Notes: generated by a model from the letters alone, not told the origin. A stretch of 38,700 bases of DNA from Candidatus Woesearchaeota archaeon (GCA_016933095.1 JAFGBP010000068.1:1-38700); one strand, 5' to 3'; positions 22,914-31,926 are shown, counted from the stretch's first letter. Numbers and translations are program-made.

Positions 22914-23462
22914 ATGACGATGAATGATAATCAGCAAGACAAGGCTTATCTGCACAACGAGGAGGAGGCCGTCAAGATGGCTATCGAGAAGGAGATTGCC
23001 GTCCAGAAGTTCTACCGCGAGAATGCCGAGAAGATGAAGATGCCGCTGGCGAAGAAGGCGTTTGAGTTCCTTGCAAGCCAGGAGAAGAAGCACGAGGAGG
23101 CCATCAAGAAGTTCAACTCCGACGTTCTGAAAGGAAACAACCCTGACGTCTCTATCCGCACGATGAACACCGAGAAGATGAAGGAGTTCCTCGGACAGAA
23201 CCTGGAAAATGTGCGCGAGAAGTTCACTGCCTCAAAGGATGAGATCAGGATCTACGAGCTCGCCAAGGACCGAGAACTCACCGCCTACAACTTCTACAAG
23301 CAGTCAGCTTCTGAGGCGACGCATGAGAACGTGCGCCACCTGTTCACCTTCCTCACTCATGAGGAGGATGGCCACTACCACCTGCTCGCGAACATGATAA
23401 GCTACTTCAGCAATCCAGAAGGCTACTTCCAGGACCAAGAGGATTGGTTCTTCGAGGGATGA
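22914..23462 (+). CDS. Rubrerythrin/ferritin-like di-iron protein
   Basis: A 182-aa four-helix-bundle protein with two E-x6-Y...E-x2-H half sites. The first is EKEIAVQKFYRENAE with SQEKKHEEA. The second is KDRELTAYNFYKQSA with THEEDGHYHLL. These place Glu and His ligands as in the ferritin-like domain of rubrerythrins, which reduce peroxide or oxidise iron. The C-terminal rubredoxin domain of classical rubrerythrin is absent; the protein ends with FQDQEDWFFEG. GGGGTGATGATG precedes the ATG at 22914. A second ATG lies two codons in. It is probably part of the oxidative-stress defence of an anaerobe. Confidence 0.9.
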   Translation: MTMNDNQQDKAYLHNEEEAVKMAIEKEIAVQKFYRENAEKMKMPLAKKAFEFLASQEKKHEEAIKKFNSDVLKGNNPDVSIRTMNTEKMKEFLGQNLENVREKFTASKDEIRIYELAKDRELTAYNFYKQSASEATHENVRHLFTFLTHEEDGHYHLLANMISYFSNPEGYFQDQEDWFFEG

Positions 23463-23485
23463 TACGATTCATCATACGATTCATC
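23462..23485 (+). repeat. 12-bp tandem duplication after the rubrerythrin-like gene
   Basis: ATACGATTCATC is present twice head to tail (23462-23473, 23474-23485), starting at the last base of the stop codon. It looks like a replication-slippage duplication. Confidence 0.6.
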
Positions 23486-23525
23486 AGAAAAGATTATTTG
23501 AAAAAAATATTTCTTCAGTATTTCT

Positions 23526-23650
23526 CGGCTCTGTAGAATTTTATCGTGCCCTGCTCGCATCGAACGCCAATCCAAACAAGATGACGAGTCTTCTTCAGTC
23601 GCTTATTCTGACTTAATGCTCTCTTGAGGGCACTTTTTTCTACAGAGCCG
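23526..23650. repeat. 13-bp inverted repeat enclosing element D
   Basis: CGGCTCTGTAGAA (23526-23538) and TTCTACAGAGCCG (23638-23650) are perfect reverse complements, 99 nt apart, and enclose element D. With the inner GTGCCCT/AGGGCAC stem they make a nested structure of 125 bp. Terminal inverted repeats of this size also occur on short mobile elements (MITEs). No target-site duplication is evident at the outer edges. Confidence 0.6.
23546..23633 (-). ncRNA. Structured intergenic element D, possible small RNA (88 nt)
   Basis: GTGCCCT (23546-23552) and AGGGCAC (23627-23633) pair perfectly; relative to A and B the sixth and seventh pairs have changed on both sides. On the minus strand GACTCG begins at offset 44. 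An inner CTCG-CATC/GATGACGAG stem is present. The TATA-like CTTTTAAAG at 23664-23672 used by the radical SAM gene is 35 bp from its 5' end. Confidence 0.45.
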
Positions 23651-23697
23651 TATTTTTCAAAACCTTTTAAAGCCTCCGCTTCTTCTTCCTCATAATA

Positions 23698-24669
23698 ATG
23701 AAAGACCTCAAAGAGACTTGTTTCGAGCGGGCAGTGTTCTACTCTTGGAGCTGCAAGCTCGACGAGTGCTGCAAGTACTGCTACATGTCCACCCTTCCAA
23801 GGGAGAAGAGGACTGATGAGAAAGTCAGGTCTTTTGCATCCCTTCTTGCAGAGACTATAATAACAAAACAGTGCGGATGGGACTACGGCTTCCTCTCGGG
23901 CGGCATCGGTGTTTTCAGCGACGAGAAGCTGATTGACCTGCTCCAGAAGACGAAGCTCATCATGGGTGAGAAGGTCTGGGTCAACTTCGGCGTGCTCTCA
24001 AGATCCCAGCTGGAGAAGTTCAAGCCTTTCATCAAAGGAGTCGTCGGCACTGTCGAGGTCCTGGACCCGATCCTCCATCGCAAGATATGCCCTTCAAAGC
24101 CCTTGGAACCTGTCGAGAGGATGTTCGAGACTGCAAAGGAGCTAGGCATACCCAGAGGTATGACTCTTATCATCGGTCTCGGAGAGACCCTCGACGACCA
24201 CAAGCTCCTCGTAGAGTTCATCAGGAAGTATGAAGTTTCAAAGATCCACATCTACGGCTTGAATCCTCACAAAGGGACTGCCTTTGAAGGTGCAGAGCCG
24301 CCGAGCGTCGAGTACCAGTCGGAGTGGATCAAAAGGACTAGGGAGGCATTCCCTGACATCGACATCCAGGCTGGCATATGGCTCGACAGGACAGGATACG
24401 TAGGAAAGCTACTGGAAGCAGGAGCGGACTCCATCAGCAAGTTCCCAGCCCTGAAATCCTTTGGAAGCCAGGAAGCCAAGGAGATAGAGCGCCAGGCAAA
24501 GCTTGCCGGAAGGAAATTCCGAGGAACCCTAACCAAGCTTCCAATGACAAACTGGGATGAAGAAGTAGACAAGTTGGGAGCAGAAACAGAAATCGGTTTT
24601 GATGAGAAGCTAAAAGAAAGCATCAAGGAGAAGATCAAGAAATACCTGAAGAAAATGAAAACTTCTTAG
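23698..24669 (+). CDS. Radical SAM enzyme with CX5CX2C cluster motif
   Basis: A 323-aa protein with a partial TIM-barrel pattern. The cysteines that should bind the 4Fe-4S cluster are C19-KLDEC-C25-KY-C28, read as CX5CX2C. The usual motif is CX3CX2C; CX5CX2C is known from HmdB-type and a few other enzymes. C24 gives an alternative CX4CX3C reading. SGGIGV stands in place of the GGE motif, and MTLIIGLGETLDD is the later SAM/GxIxGxxE-like strand. The fold resembles the BioB/HydE/HmdB group. No other cofactor-synthesis genes are adjacent, so the substrate is unknown. CTTTTAAAG is 30 bp before the ATG, giving a leaderless mRNA. Confidence 0.85.
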   Translation: MKDLKETCFERAVFYSWSCKLDECCKYCYMSTLPREKRTDEKVRSFASLLAETIITKQCGWDYGFLSGGIGVFSDEKLIDLLQKTKLIMGEKVWVNFGVLSRSQLEKFKPFIKGVVGTVEVLDPILHRKICPSKPLEPVERMFETAKELGIPRGMTLIIGLGETLDDHKLLVEFIRKYEVSKIHIYGLNPHKGTAFEGAEPPSVEYQSEWIKRTREAFPDIDIQAGIWLDRTGYVGKLLEAGADSISKFPALKSFGSQEAKEIERQAKLAGRKFRGTLTKLPMTNWDEEVDKLGAETEIGFDEKLKESIKEKIKKYLKKMKTS

Positions 24670-24698
24670 GAGTCAGCAATCCCGCACGTTCTAATCTT

Positions 24699-24730
24699 CA
24701 TTATTTGATTCATTATTTGATTCATTATTT
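24699..24730. repeat. 12-bp tandem repeat between convergent genes
   Basis: CATTATTTGATT occurs at 24699-24710 and 24711-24722, with a partial third copy to 24730. It fills the gap between the radical SAM stop and the minus-strand permease stop and overlaps the latter. Confidence 0.6.
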
Positions 24731-25846
24731 TCTTTTTACCTTTCGAACCTGAAATCGCTCCGAACCCAAGGCGCGCTTTACAGCGAGGGAAGACCGCTCA
24801 TGCATCTCCTTGACATAATCCTCATAATAGAAGAGTATGATGACCTCGAACAAGGACGTTATCAGGGGACCAAGCAGAATTCCTGTGAATCCGAAGAGCT
24901 TCAACCCTCCAAATACCCCTATGATCGCAGAGAGTGGATGGATCTTGCTGCCATCAGATATAATCTTGGGCTTGAACAGGTAATCAAAGCTCCCCACAAT
25001 AACCGAAAAGTAAAGCACCATCACGATCGAAGATATTATCTCTCCGTTAAAGAGCTTGATTATCACCACAGGAATCCACACGAGAGGGGCTCCTACAAAC
25101 GGAAGGAACGCGAATAGACCCATGACGAACCCCCAGAACACGGGATTAGGTATTCCCATGAAGAAGAATATCAGCCCTCCAAGGAATCCCTGTATCGCAG
25201 CAATCAACAAGTCTCCAAGTATCACGATGTTAATGACTTTCTTGACCTTCTTAATGAAACTCTCCTTCCGGTCATCCTTGAACGGAAGGAACGCCTTGGC
25301 ATAATCCGCCCACTCCTTTCCCTCGATGAACCCGAAGAACATGACAGCGAACATTATGACAATCCCAATAGTCATGTTGGACAATGAATTAAGGAGCTTC
25401 GTAGATGAACCGATCGCGAAATCACTGAGACCCCTGACGGCCTGCCTTATGAACTCGTCAAGATTCACGTTCGCGCCAAGATATTCTGAGAAAGACTGAG
25501 TTGCAGATATTATCTTCTGCGTGGAGAGCCCGGAAAAGAACTGGATAGTCTCATTCACAAGAGAGCTCAGTATAAGAAACATCGGAATCACGATGATCAA
25601 AATAATAATGACCATGGTAACGATACTGCTAGGTACCTTTCGCTGCAAACGCTTGTTAATCCATTCGTAAAGCGGGAAAGCGGCTATAGTCAGAGTTAAG
25701 CCGAGAACAGCGTATGTAAGGAAAGGCTTAATGACCAGGTAGGTAAGGTATGCCAGGATAAGAAAAATAGCTAGGAACGCGTATTTCTTATGTTCTGTAT
25801 GCTCGGGATGATCATGTGCATCTCCCGAAGCCTTCATCACCCTCAC
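24725..25846 (-). CDS. AI-2E-family (UPF0118/PerM) membrane permease
   Basis: A 373-aa membrane protein with about eight helices. Two close N-terminal helices come first, then a large polar loop, then the typical Gly/Pro-rich pair (GGLIFFFMGIPNPVFWGFVMGLFAFLPFVGAPLVW region) and a last segment with LFGFTGILLGPLI. This is the AI-2E/PerM family, whose members export small solutes or exchange Na+/H+. The substrate here is unknown. The gene follows the debranching enzyme: GTG at 25846 overlaps its stop by 4 nt. ATG at 25837 is an equally possible start, with GGTGA 5 nt before it. Confidence 0.9.
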   Translation of the reverse strand: MRVMKASGDAHDHPEHTEHKKYAFLAIFLILAYLTYLVIKPFLTYAVLGLTLTIAAFPLYEWINKRLQRKVPSSIVTMVIIILIIVIPMFLILSSLVNETIQFFSGLSTQKIISATQSFSEYLGANVNLDEFIRQAVRGLSDFAIGSSTKLLNSLSNMTIGIVIMFAVMFFGFIEGKEWADYAKAFLPFKDDRKESFIKKVKKVINIVILGDLLIAAIQGFLGGLIFFFMGIPNPVFWGFVMGLFAFLPFVGAPLVWIPVVIIKLFNGEIISSIVMVLYFSVIVGSFDYLFKPKIISDGSKIHPLSAIIGVFGGLKLFGFTGILLGPLITSLFEVIILFYYEDYVKEMHERSSLAVKRALGSERFQVRKVKRK

Positions 25847-27699
25847 CTTACACCTCCATGAATCTCATGCAAGAGTTCTATGTAAGTCGCCGCGCTCCAA
25901 GCCTGGCTTAGGCAACCCTCACTCCTCATCGCCTTTGCGCTGCTAATCTCTGCAGAGCACCCTACGAATCCTGAATAAAGCAGCTCCTCCCTTGACGCGT
26001 GAAGTATCCTTTTTATGTATTTCTCATACCTTCTCCTGTCAAGACGGTGCATTGCAATCGCCGCCATGTTATTCACGAAGTACCAAGAATCCCCGTTGTG
26101 ATAGCTACGGTCATCCTCTCCAGTGTACTCCGACTGGAAGAGACGGTTCTTGCTACCGATAGACGACAAGCCACCCCAGTCAAGCCACAAACTTTCAAGG
26201 GCCTTGTCAAAGACAGTCTTCCAGTCCTGGGGCAAGAGAAGCTCAGGATAGACGTAGTGGGCAAGGAACACGTTAGGCCTCTGGGTATCCTCAGGAAGCT
26301 CTCCCCCAATGGAATCAAGAAGCTCTCCGTTCTTGAGGAACAGCGTCCTCACCCTTATAGCGAAATCCTGCTCCATCGACCTGAACAAGGCCTTTGTCCT
26401 CGTGACCTTAGCAAGCTCGTTGTGAAGCCTCATCATGGCAAGGAGGAAAGCCTGCGATTCTATGAATGCGCCGCTGCGCCTAGCCTCCTTGGTATCCATC
26501 CAGCTCTCCTGCAAACCCCCATAAATAAAGCCGTCCTTTGACTTGTTCCTGGAAAGCCCAAGAATAGCCTTCTCAAGTCCGCTCTTGATCTTGATGAGCT
26601 CTGCTATCGTCAAGAACTCCTCGATCATCTTGTCCCTCGCAAGGTCCGCCAGGAAGTCATGGATCCTGACAAAGAGCCATCCTACCGCGTCGATGCTCTT
26701 CACCTCGCTGTGAGGCAGCCTGTTGGGAAGCAGGCCGTCATCCCCAATGGCATCCAAGTAAGAGAAAATTATATCCTTTACGCGATGATATTTCTTGGCA
26801 ATCATCAGCGCACGCAGGCTCAAGAGCTCGTCCCTAGACCAGAACTGGAAGAACCAAGGAAGTCCTGCAAACAAGCCAGTCCTTGCCACAGATCCATCTG
26901 GCTTCTCAATCGTGACTAGGAGGTCATCCAATGCCTTCATAGCGACGTCGAACGACAGGTCGCGCGAGCTGAAAGTCTTGGCCATGTACTTCTTCATGAC
27001 GTGAGTATAATACTTATTGTTCTCGAAGAACTGGACTGACGCATCGAGCGCCTCCTCTTTCGTGTCAGCAAAAGAGAACGTCAGGTGAAGGCTGTGCTTC
27101 ACCCGTATCTTAAGGGCGGTGTAGGTGTAGAACTCTGACTTCGAACCCCGTTTCAGGTCGTAAGGATAGACCTTCAGGTCCCACACATTCGGAATAGAGA
27201 ACTCAGAAGCTCCCCTGATAGCCAGATACCTCGTATACTGGAGACTCTTAAGGTCATGATCAGAAAACTTGTCATAACGGACTATGATGGTCCCATCAGC
27301 CTCCTGCATTATAGAGTATATTCTTCCCTTGTCATCAAAATCATACATGTGGCGGAAGTCAAGTTCTACCTCAATCTCCCCATTGTAATGCCTTATGTCA
27401 TACACCAAAGTATTGTCGAAGAGAGTGAAGGTCTCCTCAGTCCCGTGCTCGTAGAAGCGCTCGACCTCTGCTAAGTGGTTCCGGATGCCAAGCATTGTGC
27501 GGTTAGGGACGACGATGTTCTCGATCACCTTGTAAGGACTCCAAGCAAGAGGATCGAAGAAGAACAATCCTTGCGTCTGGGAGAAATTCCTCTGCCCCAG
27601 CGAGAGATAACCGCCTTTCTTGTTCGTTATGAAGAAAGCGACGTCCCTCGAAGTATGCTCGTCAAGATGCCTGCTATTATGGCTATGAATTACGTGCAA
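25843..27699 (-). CDS. Amylo-alpha-1,6-glucosidase (glycogen debranching enzyme)
   Basis: A protein of about 618 aa. The N-terminal beta domain (to about residue 250) precedes an (alpha/alpha)6 barrel with the debrancher motifs: GLFAGLPWFFQFWSRDELLS (acid Asp), GLLPNRLPHSE-x4-DAVGWLFVRI, and the late WMDTKEARRSGAFIESQA. It removes alpha-1,6 branch glucose from glycogen-like polymers. The start is TTG at 27699: the GAGGTG ribosome site ends 8 nt upstream, and the GTG at 27711 is inside that site. The permease gene overlaps its stop by 4 nt. It belongs to the alpha-glucan island with GT3 synthase, GH57 and GT4. Confidence 0.9.
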   Translation of the reverse strand: MHVIHSHNSRHLDEHTSRDVAFFITNKKGGYLSLGQRNFSQTQGLFFFDPLAWSPYKVIENIVVPNRTMLGIRNHLAEVERFYEHGTEETFTLFDNTLVYDIRHYNGEIEVELDFRHMYDFDDKGRIYSIMQEADGTIIVRYDKFSDHDLKSLQYTRYLAIRGASEFSIPNVWDLKVYPYDLKRGSKSEFYTYTALKIRVKHSLHLTFSFADTKEEALDASVQFFENNKYYTHVMKKYMAKTFSSRDLSFDVAMKALDDLLVTIEKPDGSVARTGLFAGLPWFFQFWSRDELLSLRALMIAKKYHRVKDIIFSYLDAIGDDGLLPNRLPHSEVKSIDAVGWLFVRIHDFLADLARDKMIEEFLTIAELIKIKSGLEKAILGLSRNKSKDGFIYGGLQESWMDTKEARRSGAFIESQAFLLAMMRLHNELAKVTRTKALFRSMEQDFAIRVRTLFLKNGELLDSIGGELPEDTQRPNVFLAHYVYPELLLPQDWKTVFDKALESLWLDWGGLSSIGSKNRLFQSEYTGEDDRSYHNGDSWYFVNNMAAIAMHRLDRRRYEKYIKRILHASREELLYSGFVGCSAEISSAKAMRSEGCLSQAWSAATYIELLHEIHGGVR

Positions 27700-27810
27700 A
27701 TTCCCCCACACCTCTTTTCAATGGAAAATAGGGGTTGGAGTTTATTAAATTTGCTGTTTTAAAAGGTAAAAAAAGGAACGCGAACCAGAAAAGAACAGGC
27801 GACAAGGCAG

Positions 27811-28818
27811 CTAGATCCTTTTTTCAGAGAAACTAATCGTACAGTGGTCGCCTACGTTGAGTTCCTTAAACCCACCCTCAAGCTCGACTTCATCCCCAAC
27901 GATGGACTTATCCAGGAGCACATGCCTCACCTTGGATCCTGAGTGAATTATGCTGTCCTGGATTACGCATCCGTCAACCGTACAACCAGACTCAATCGTG
28001 ACATAAGGCCCGATGACAGAATTCTTTATCTTGACGCCAGGAGCTATGAAGACAGGATGCCTTATCACAGAGTTCTCTGCAAAGTCTGCAGGGACATCCT
28101 TAGCAGAGAACTTCTTCAGAAGCTCCCGGTTGGAATCCAAGTGCGTCTCAGGCTTGCCATAGTCATACCAGCCCTTTACATCAGGGCAGATGAACTTAGC
28201 CCCGTGCTCAATCATATACTGGAAGGCATCAGTCAACCAGTATTCTCCCTTCATCATGATCTTATTGTCGTAGAGGTGCTTAATGCCCTCATAAAGGAGC
28301 TTGTAGTCCCTGACATAGTAATAGCCGATGTTTGCCAGTTTTGATATAGGCTCAGAAGGCTTCTCAACCATCCGCGACATGTAGCCATCCTTGTCCAGAA
28401 CAACCACTCCGAACCGCTGATAGTCCTCACGATGCTTCACCCATATTATGCCCGACTCATCTTTCTTTAGCTTGTCTATCAAGCCCAGGTCAAGATCAAA
28501 AACCGCGTCAGGGTATATGATAAGGACCGGCTCATCAATGAATTCTTCGGCAAGCCTGACAGAACCTGCAGTGCCGTCCAACACCTTCTGCTCGACAAAC
28601 CGCATCTTGAACTTGAACTTCCCACGGACCATCTCCTCGAACTTCTCCTTCAAGTGACCGGTTATGAATATAACCTCTGAGACCTTGAGACGCTCAAGCT
28701 CCTCAAGAAGATACGCTATTCCTGGCTTTCCAGCGATGCTCAAGAAATGCTTAGGCCTCGAATGCGTGTGAGGACGCATCCTCTTGCCCGAACCTGCAAC
28801 GGGAAGTATGACTTTCAT
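27811..28818 (-). CDS. Sugar-phosphate nucleotidyltransferase with left-handed beta-helix end
   Basis: A 335-aa enzyme starting MKVILPVAGSGKRMRPHTHS, with the G-x-G-x-R and PKHFL motifs of glucose-1-phosphate uridylyl/thymidylyl-transferases. These make NDP-sugars from NTP and sugar-1-phosphate. After about residue 230 come imperfect hexapeptide repeats (IAPGVKIKNSVIGPYVTIES) forming a left-handed beta helix. In this island it may make the UDP- or ADP-glucose used by the glycogen synthase (inference). The start is ATG at 28818, with GAGGGGT before it; the longer frame would overlap the divergent GalT-like gene. TATA-like sequence lies near 28880 on the minus strand. Confidence 0.9.
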   Translation of the reverse strand: MKVILPVAGSGKRMRPHTHSRPKHFLSIAGKPGIAYLLEELERLKVSEVIFITGHLKEKFEEMVRGKFKFKMRFVEQKVLDGTAGSVRLAEEFIDEPVLIIYPDAVFDLDLGLIDKLKKDESGIIWVKHREDYQRFGVVVLDKDGYMSRMVEKPSEPISKLANIGYYYVRDYKLLYEGIKHLYDNKIMMKGEYWLTDAFQYMIEHGAKFICPDVKGWYDYGKPETHLDSNRELLKKFSAKDVPADFAENSVIRHPVFIAPGVKIKNSVIGPYVTIESGCTVDGCVIQDSIIHSGSKVRHVLLDKSIVGDEVELEGGFKELNVGDHCTISFSEKRI

Positions 28819-28963
28819 GCTATCAACCCCTCTTGTGATTTTGCATTGTGAACTAAGGTAAAGGGAGCCATCCATTCTTATAAAGGTTATGGAACACCAA
28901 TCGTGAAAAACACGAGCTGGAAATTTGGAAAGATTTTTATAATCCTCTGACCGAGGGAAAAAA

Positions 28964-30091
28964 ATGGTCACGATACAAGACCTGCCGAGAGTCGTGGCAG
29001 GCCTAAAAAAAGAGGATAGGGAGCTATTCGACCGCTTCTTCTCAGTGCACGAGAGCACAGGGCACCTAGTCCTTCCTGAAGAGATGAAGCCCTGGGCCGA
29101 CAAGACCTTTGGGGACCATAAGTACCTTGAGGAGCAGACGATCGTCAAGATATTCAACAAGCAGACGTACGAGGACGGCCTCTACAACGACCTGAGGTCA
29201 AAGCGCCCCTCACTCATAAACAAGAACGAGGACATCTTGAAGATCATAAAAGAAGCTGAAGGCGACAACTTCTGCCACCCCATGACAGGATCCCCGGAAA
29301 ACGCATTCGGAAGGGTGAAAGGAAAGTACTGCATGACAGCAGCCAACATCGCAAAGTACGATTCGCTCCACGGCCTTGTACTCTTCAAGAAGCATAACCC
29401 TCTGGAGATAACTATGAAGGAAGTGGAGGATTACCTTGAGGTCATCAGGAAATGGTTTGCAAAGGCCCATGAATACCGACCCAAAGCAATCTTCCCTTTC
29501 ATAATGTGGAACTGTCTCTGGAGGAGCGGAGGCAGCATGATACACGGCCACATACAGATGGTACTCGGCGAAGAAGTGCATTACGGAGAGCCTGAATTGC
29601 TCAAACACCTGATGAGAGAATACGACGCTCAATACAAAGCTCACTTCTTCACAGACCTCTACAGGGTCCATGATCTGATAGGCTTAGGATTCCAGAAAGG
29701 GCCAGTCCGGGTATTCACCAACATCGTGCCCAGGAAAGAGAAGGAGATAACGATATTCGCAGATAAGTTCTGCCCTGAGTTTGAGGACGCGCTCTACAAG
29801 TGCCTGCGGTGCCTCATGGATGACTTCGGGGTGCAGACGTTCAACGTAGGCATCATACTCCCGCCCTTGGAAAAAGTTGAAGGGTGGGATGGCTTCCCGA
29901 TCTATGCAAGAATACTCGATAGGGGGGACCTGAAGAACAGGACGACCGACTTCGGAGGTATGGAAGTCTACGCGCGAAGCTACATAATAACCACAGCTAA
30001 CACCTACCAGATAATGGAGAAGGTAAGGGAGAAGTTCGAGAATCCCATAAAGAAGCTGTTCAAGAGGAAGAGAAAGAAAAAGAGATCATGA
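28964..30091 (+). CDS. GalT/HIT-superfamily nucleotidyltransferase or phosphorylase
   Basis: A 375-aa protein with SGGSMIHGHIQMVLG at about 188-202: H194-x-H196-x-Q198, the HxHxQ active site of galactose-1-phosphate uridylyltransferases, in which the middle His carries the nucleotide. An upstream N-x-F-x-R-like ENAFGRVKGKY region could bind phosphate. The overall sequence is diverged from GalT, and the zinc Cys pair is not visible. It may act on UDP- or ADP-glucose (phosphorylase or transferase) and thus feed the glycogen island. The end is very basic (KKLFKRKRKKKRS). TATA-like TTTTTATAAT near 28938 is 26 bp before the ATG, so it is leaderless. Confidence 0.75.
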   Translation: MVTIQDLPRVVAGLKKEDRELFDRFFSVHESTGHLVLPEEMKPWADKTFGDHKYLEEQTIVKIFNKQTYEDGLYNDLRSKRPSLINKNEDILKIIKEAEGDNFCHPMTGSPENAFGRVKGKYCMTAANIAKYDSLHGLVLFKKHNPLEITMKEVEDYLEVIRKWFAKAHEYRPKAIFPFIMWNCLWRSGGSMIHGHIQMVLGEEVHYGEPELLKHLMREYDAQYKAHFFTDLYRVHDLIGLGFQKGPVRVFTNIVPRKEKEITIFADKFCPEFEDALYKCLRCLMDDFGVQTFNVGIILPPLEKVEGWDGFPIYARILDRGDLKNRTTDFGGMEVYARSYIITTANTYQIMEKVREKFENPIKKLFKRKRKKKRS

Positions 30092-30135
30092 AAATAAGGA
30101 TATGGCAAGAAACATGCCTGCATTAACCTTAAAGC

Positions 30136-31926
30136 CTAATTCCCAATCTTGATATTCTCGATCGCCTTGTTATGAGCTGTTATGTAGAACTTGACAAAGT
30201 GCTTCCAGTCAGCGAGGTTCGACAGGTACTTCGCGTTTATCTTGTTCTGAACCCTCTCTGCGTGGTCTAGCGTGGCGAAGGTGTACATCCTGGCCGCGAG
30301 GTCTTTTATTTGTTGTTCTTGTGTGCGGTGGAACATCTTGAGGATGTATATGCCCGTATTGTCCTTCAGTAAGCGGTTTTGCATGAAAAGGCCGAATCCT
30401 GACAGGTCACTTGTTATCGATGACAAGCCCATGGCTGCTGCTTCCAAGGGAGTGTAACCCCAAGGCTCATAGTAGCTTGGGAATATTCCCAAGTGGCATC
30501 CGGCCATGGCGTCATAATAAGAGAGGTTTAGGAGACCATCGTTACCTGAAAGGTATGTTGGGTAGACCACGACCTTTACCTGGTCGTCTTCCTTGTTGTC
30601 AAGGCCCTCAGCGTAGAGCGCCCTTATTATGGCATCATTATGCTCATTATCAATATTGTGAGTGGATATAGAAGGGTTTCCCACTCTATGGAATGAGAGT
30701 ATATTCCTCTTAAGCTCCTTCATGAAGTCCTTATCAAAGAAGCTTCCATCCATCTTGATCTTCTGCGATAGGAAGTCGTTCACGATCTGCTGGAGGATCT
30801 GGTCAGACTTCATATTGACGAGTCCCTTGATGTGCTTGTAGTAGTTCTTGTTCTCAAGAAGCTCTACCTTTACGCCATGGGAAGCCATGGGCACCCAGAA
30901 GAATACTGTGATAGTACGATCGCTCTTCTCCTTCTTGAGCTGCTCATTAAGAATGCCAAGGGCTTTTATCATTATGTCCATGCCTTTGTTGTGGAACTCA
31001 TACCTGCTCGCGATGAAGAACATGAGGTTGCGGGAAAGATCAAAGGTGTAATATGGGAAGAAGTGATATGTCAAAAATTCGCGAAGCTCGCTTCTAAAAG
31101 TGACGTGCTTTATCGAAGTCTCCTCTATGGTCGGAAACTTGTCAAGGTCTATGCCGTTGAGGAGCAGGACGTCAGGCTTTCTCCCTAAGAGCTTCTCTGC
31201 CTCGAGCCCTGTTATCTCACTCACCGTAGTAAAGACATCGGAATTCTTGGCAGCAGCGACTTCCATGGTGTGCTTCTCTGCCATCTTATGATACTTCGCC
31301 TTCTCCAGAGGGTCGAACTTGCCGAGCTCGTCATAGAGCGGAAAGTCATTCGCAGCCAATGTCCTGCCAAGCATGGTCGCGTGCGTCGTGAAAACAGTAC
31401 CTATCTTCACTCCTCGGTCCTTGAGATAGAGCAGGCCTGCGCCTGAAAGCCACTCATGAAACTGGGCAACTATATTCTTTCCCTGGAGCACACGAGCGAT
31501 CTTCTCAAGCAAGACTCCAGTCGCCCAAGACCAGATTACAGGCTCGTCAAAATCGAAGGATGCGAATAGGGAGTCCACACCGAACTTCTCCCAAAGCCTT
31601 ACCTTCACGTCATTCTTCCTGTCAAACCACGGCTGGAAGTCGATAAGTATCGTATAAGGCTCTCCCCTAATCTGCCACCTCCCAAAATAGCAGGTGATTC
31701 CCTCGGACTGCAGCTCGCTGAAGACGTCTCGGAGAAAATCAGGGACTTCCTCATTCTGTAGCTCGACGTCGGCCTTGTCCTTGAAATAAGGCCCTATAAG
31801 GAAGTAATTCTTGTAGTATTGCTGGACGTGCGGGGCCTTGGTCTTTATGACAGTGTTTATCCCGCCGCACTTGTTACACACTTCCCATGAGCTCTCGAGG
31901 AGAAACTCTGCATCTGCGCTTATCAT
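30136..31926 (-). CDS. Glycogen synthase, eukaryote-like GT3 type
   Basis: A 596-aa glycosyltransferase. Characteristic GT3 segments are EVCNKCGGINTVIKTK (15-30), FTTHATMLGRTLA (179-191), HTMEVAAAKNSDVFTTVSEIT and SYYEPWGYTPLEAAAMG (484-500) with the catalytic-site Glu 487, followed by SITSDLSGFG. These match animal/fungal GYS rather than bacterial GlgA (GT5), which lacks the THATLLGR and YYEPWGYTP blocks. GT3 enzymes use UDP-glucose to extend alpha-1,4 chains. The length is near that of GT3 enzymes minus their regulatory ends. It is central to the alpha-glucan island. Confidence 0.92.
   Translation of the reverse strand: MISADAEFLLESSWEVCNKCGGINTVIKTKAPHVQQYYKNYFLIGPYFKDKADVELQNEEVPDFLRDVFSELQSEGITCYFGRWQIRGEPYTILIDFQPWFDRKNDVKVRLWEKFGVDSLFASFDFDEPVIWSWATGVLLEKIARVLQGKNIVAQFHEWLSGAGLLYLKDRGVKIGTVFTTHATMLGRTLAANDFPLYDELGKFDPLEKAKYHKMAEKHTMEVAAAKNSDVFTTVSEITGLEAEKLLGRKPDVLLLNGIDLDKFPTIEETSIKHVTFRSELREFLTYHFFPYYTFDLSRNLMFFIASRYEFHNKGMDIMIKALGILNEQLKKEKSDRTITVFFWVPMASHGVKVELLENKNYYKHIKGLVNMKSDQILQQIVNDFLSQKIKMDGSFFDKDFMKELKRNILSFHRVGNPSISTHNIDNEHNDAIIRALYAEGLDNKEDDQVKVVVYPTYLSGNDGLLNLSYYDAMAGCHLGIFPSYYEPWGYTPLEAAAMGLSSITSDLSGFGLFMQNRLLKDNTGIYILKMFHRTQEQQIKDLAARMYTFATLDHAERVQNKINAKYLSNLADWKHFVKFYITAHNKAIENIKIGN

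Noticed and set aside
28819..29160. N-terminal extension of the nucleotidyltransferase to 449 aa
   Set aside because: The extension crosses the promoter and start of the divergent GalT-like gene; the conserved domain and a GAGGGGT site begin at 28818.
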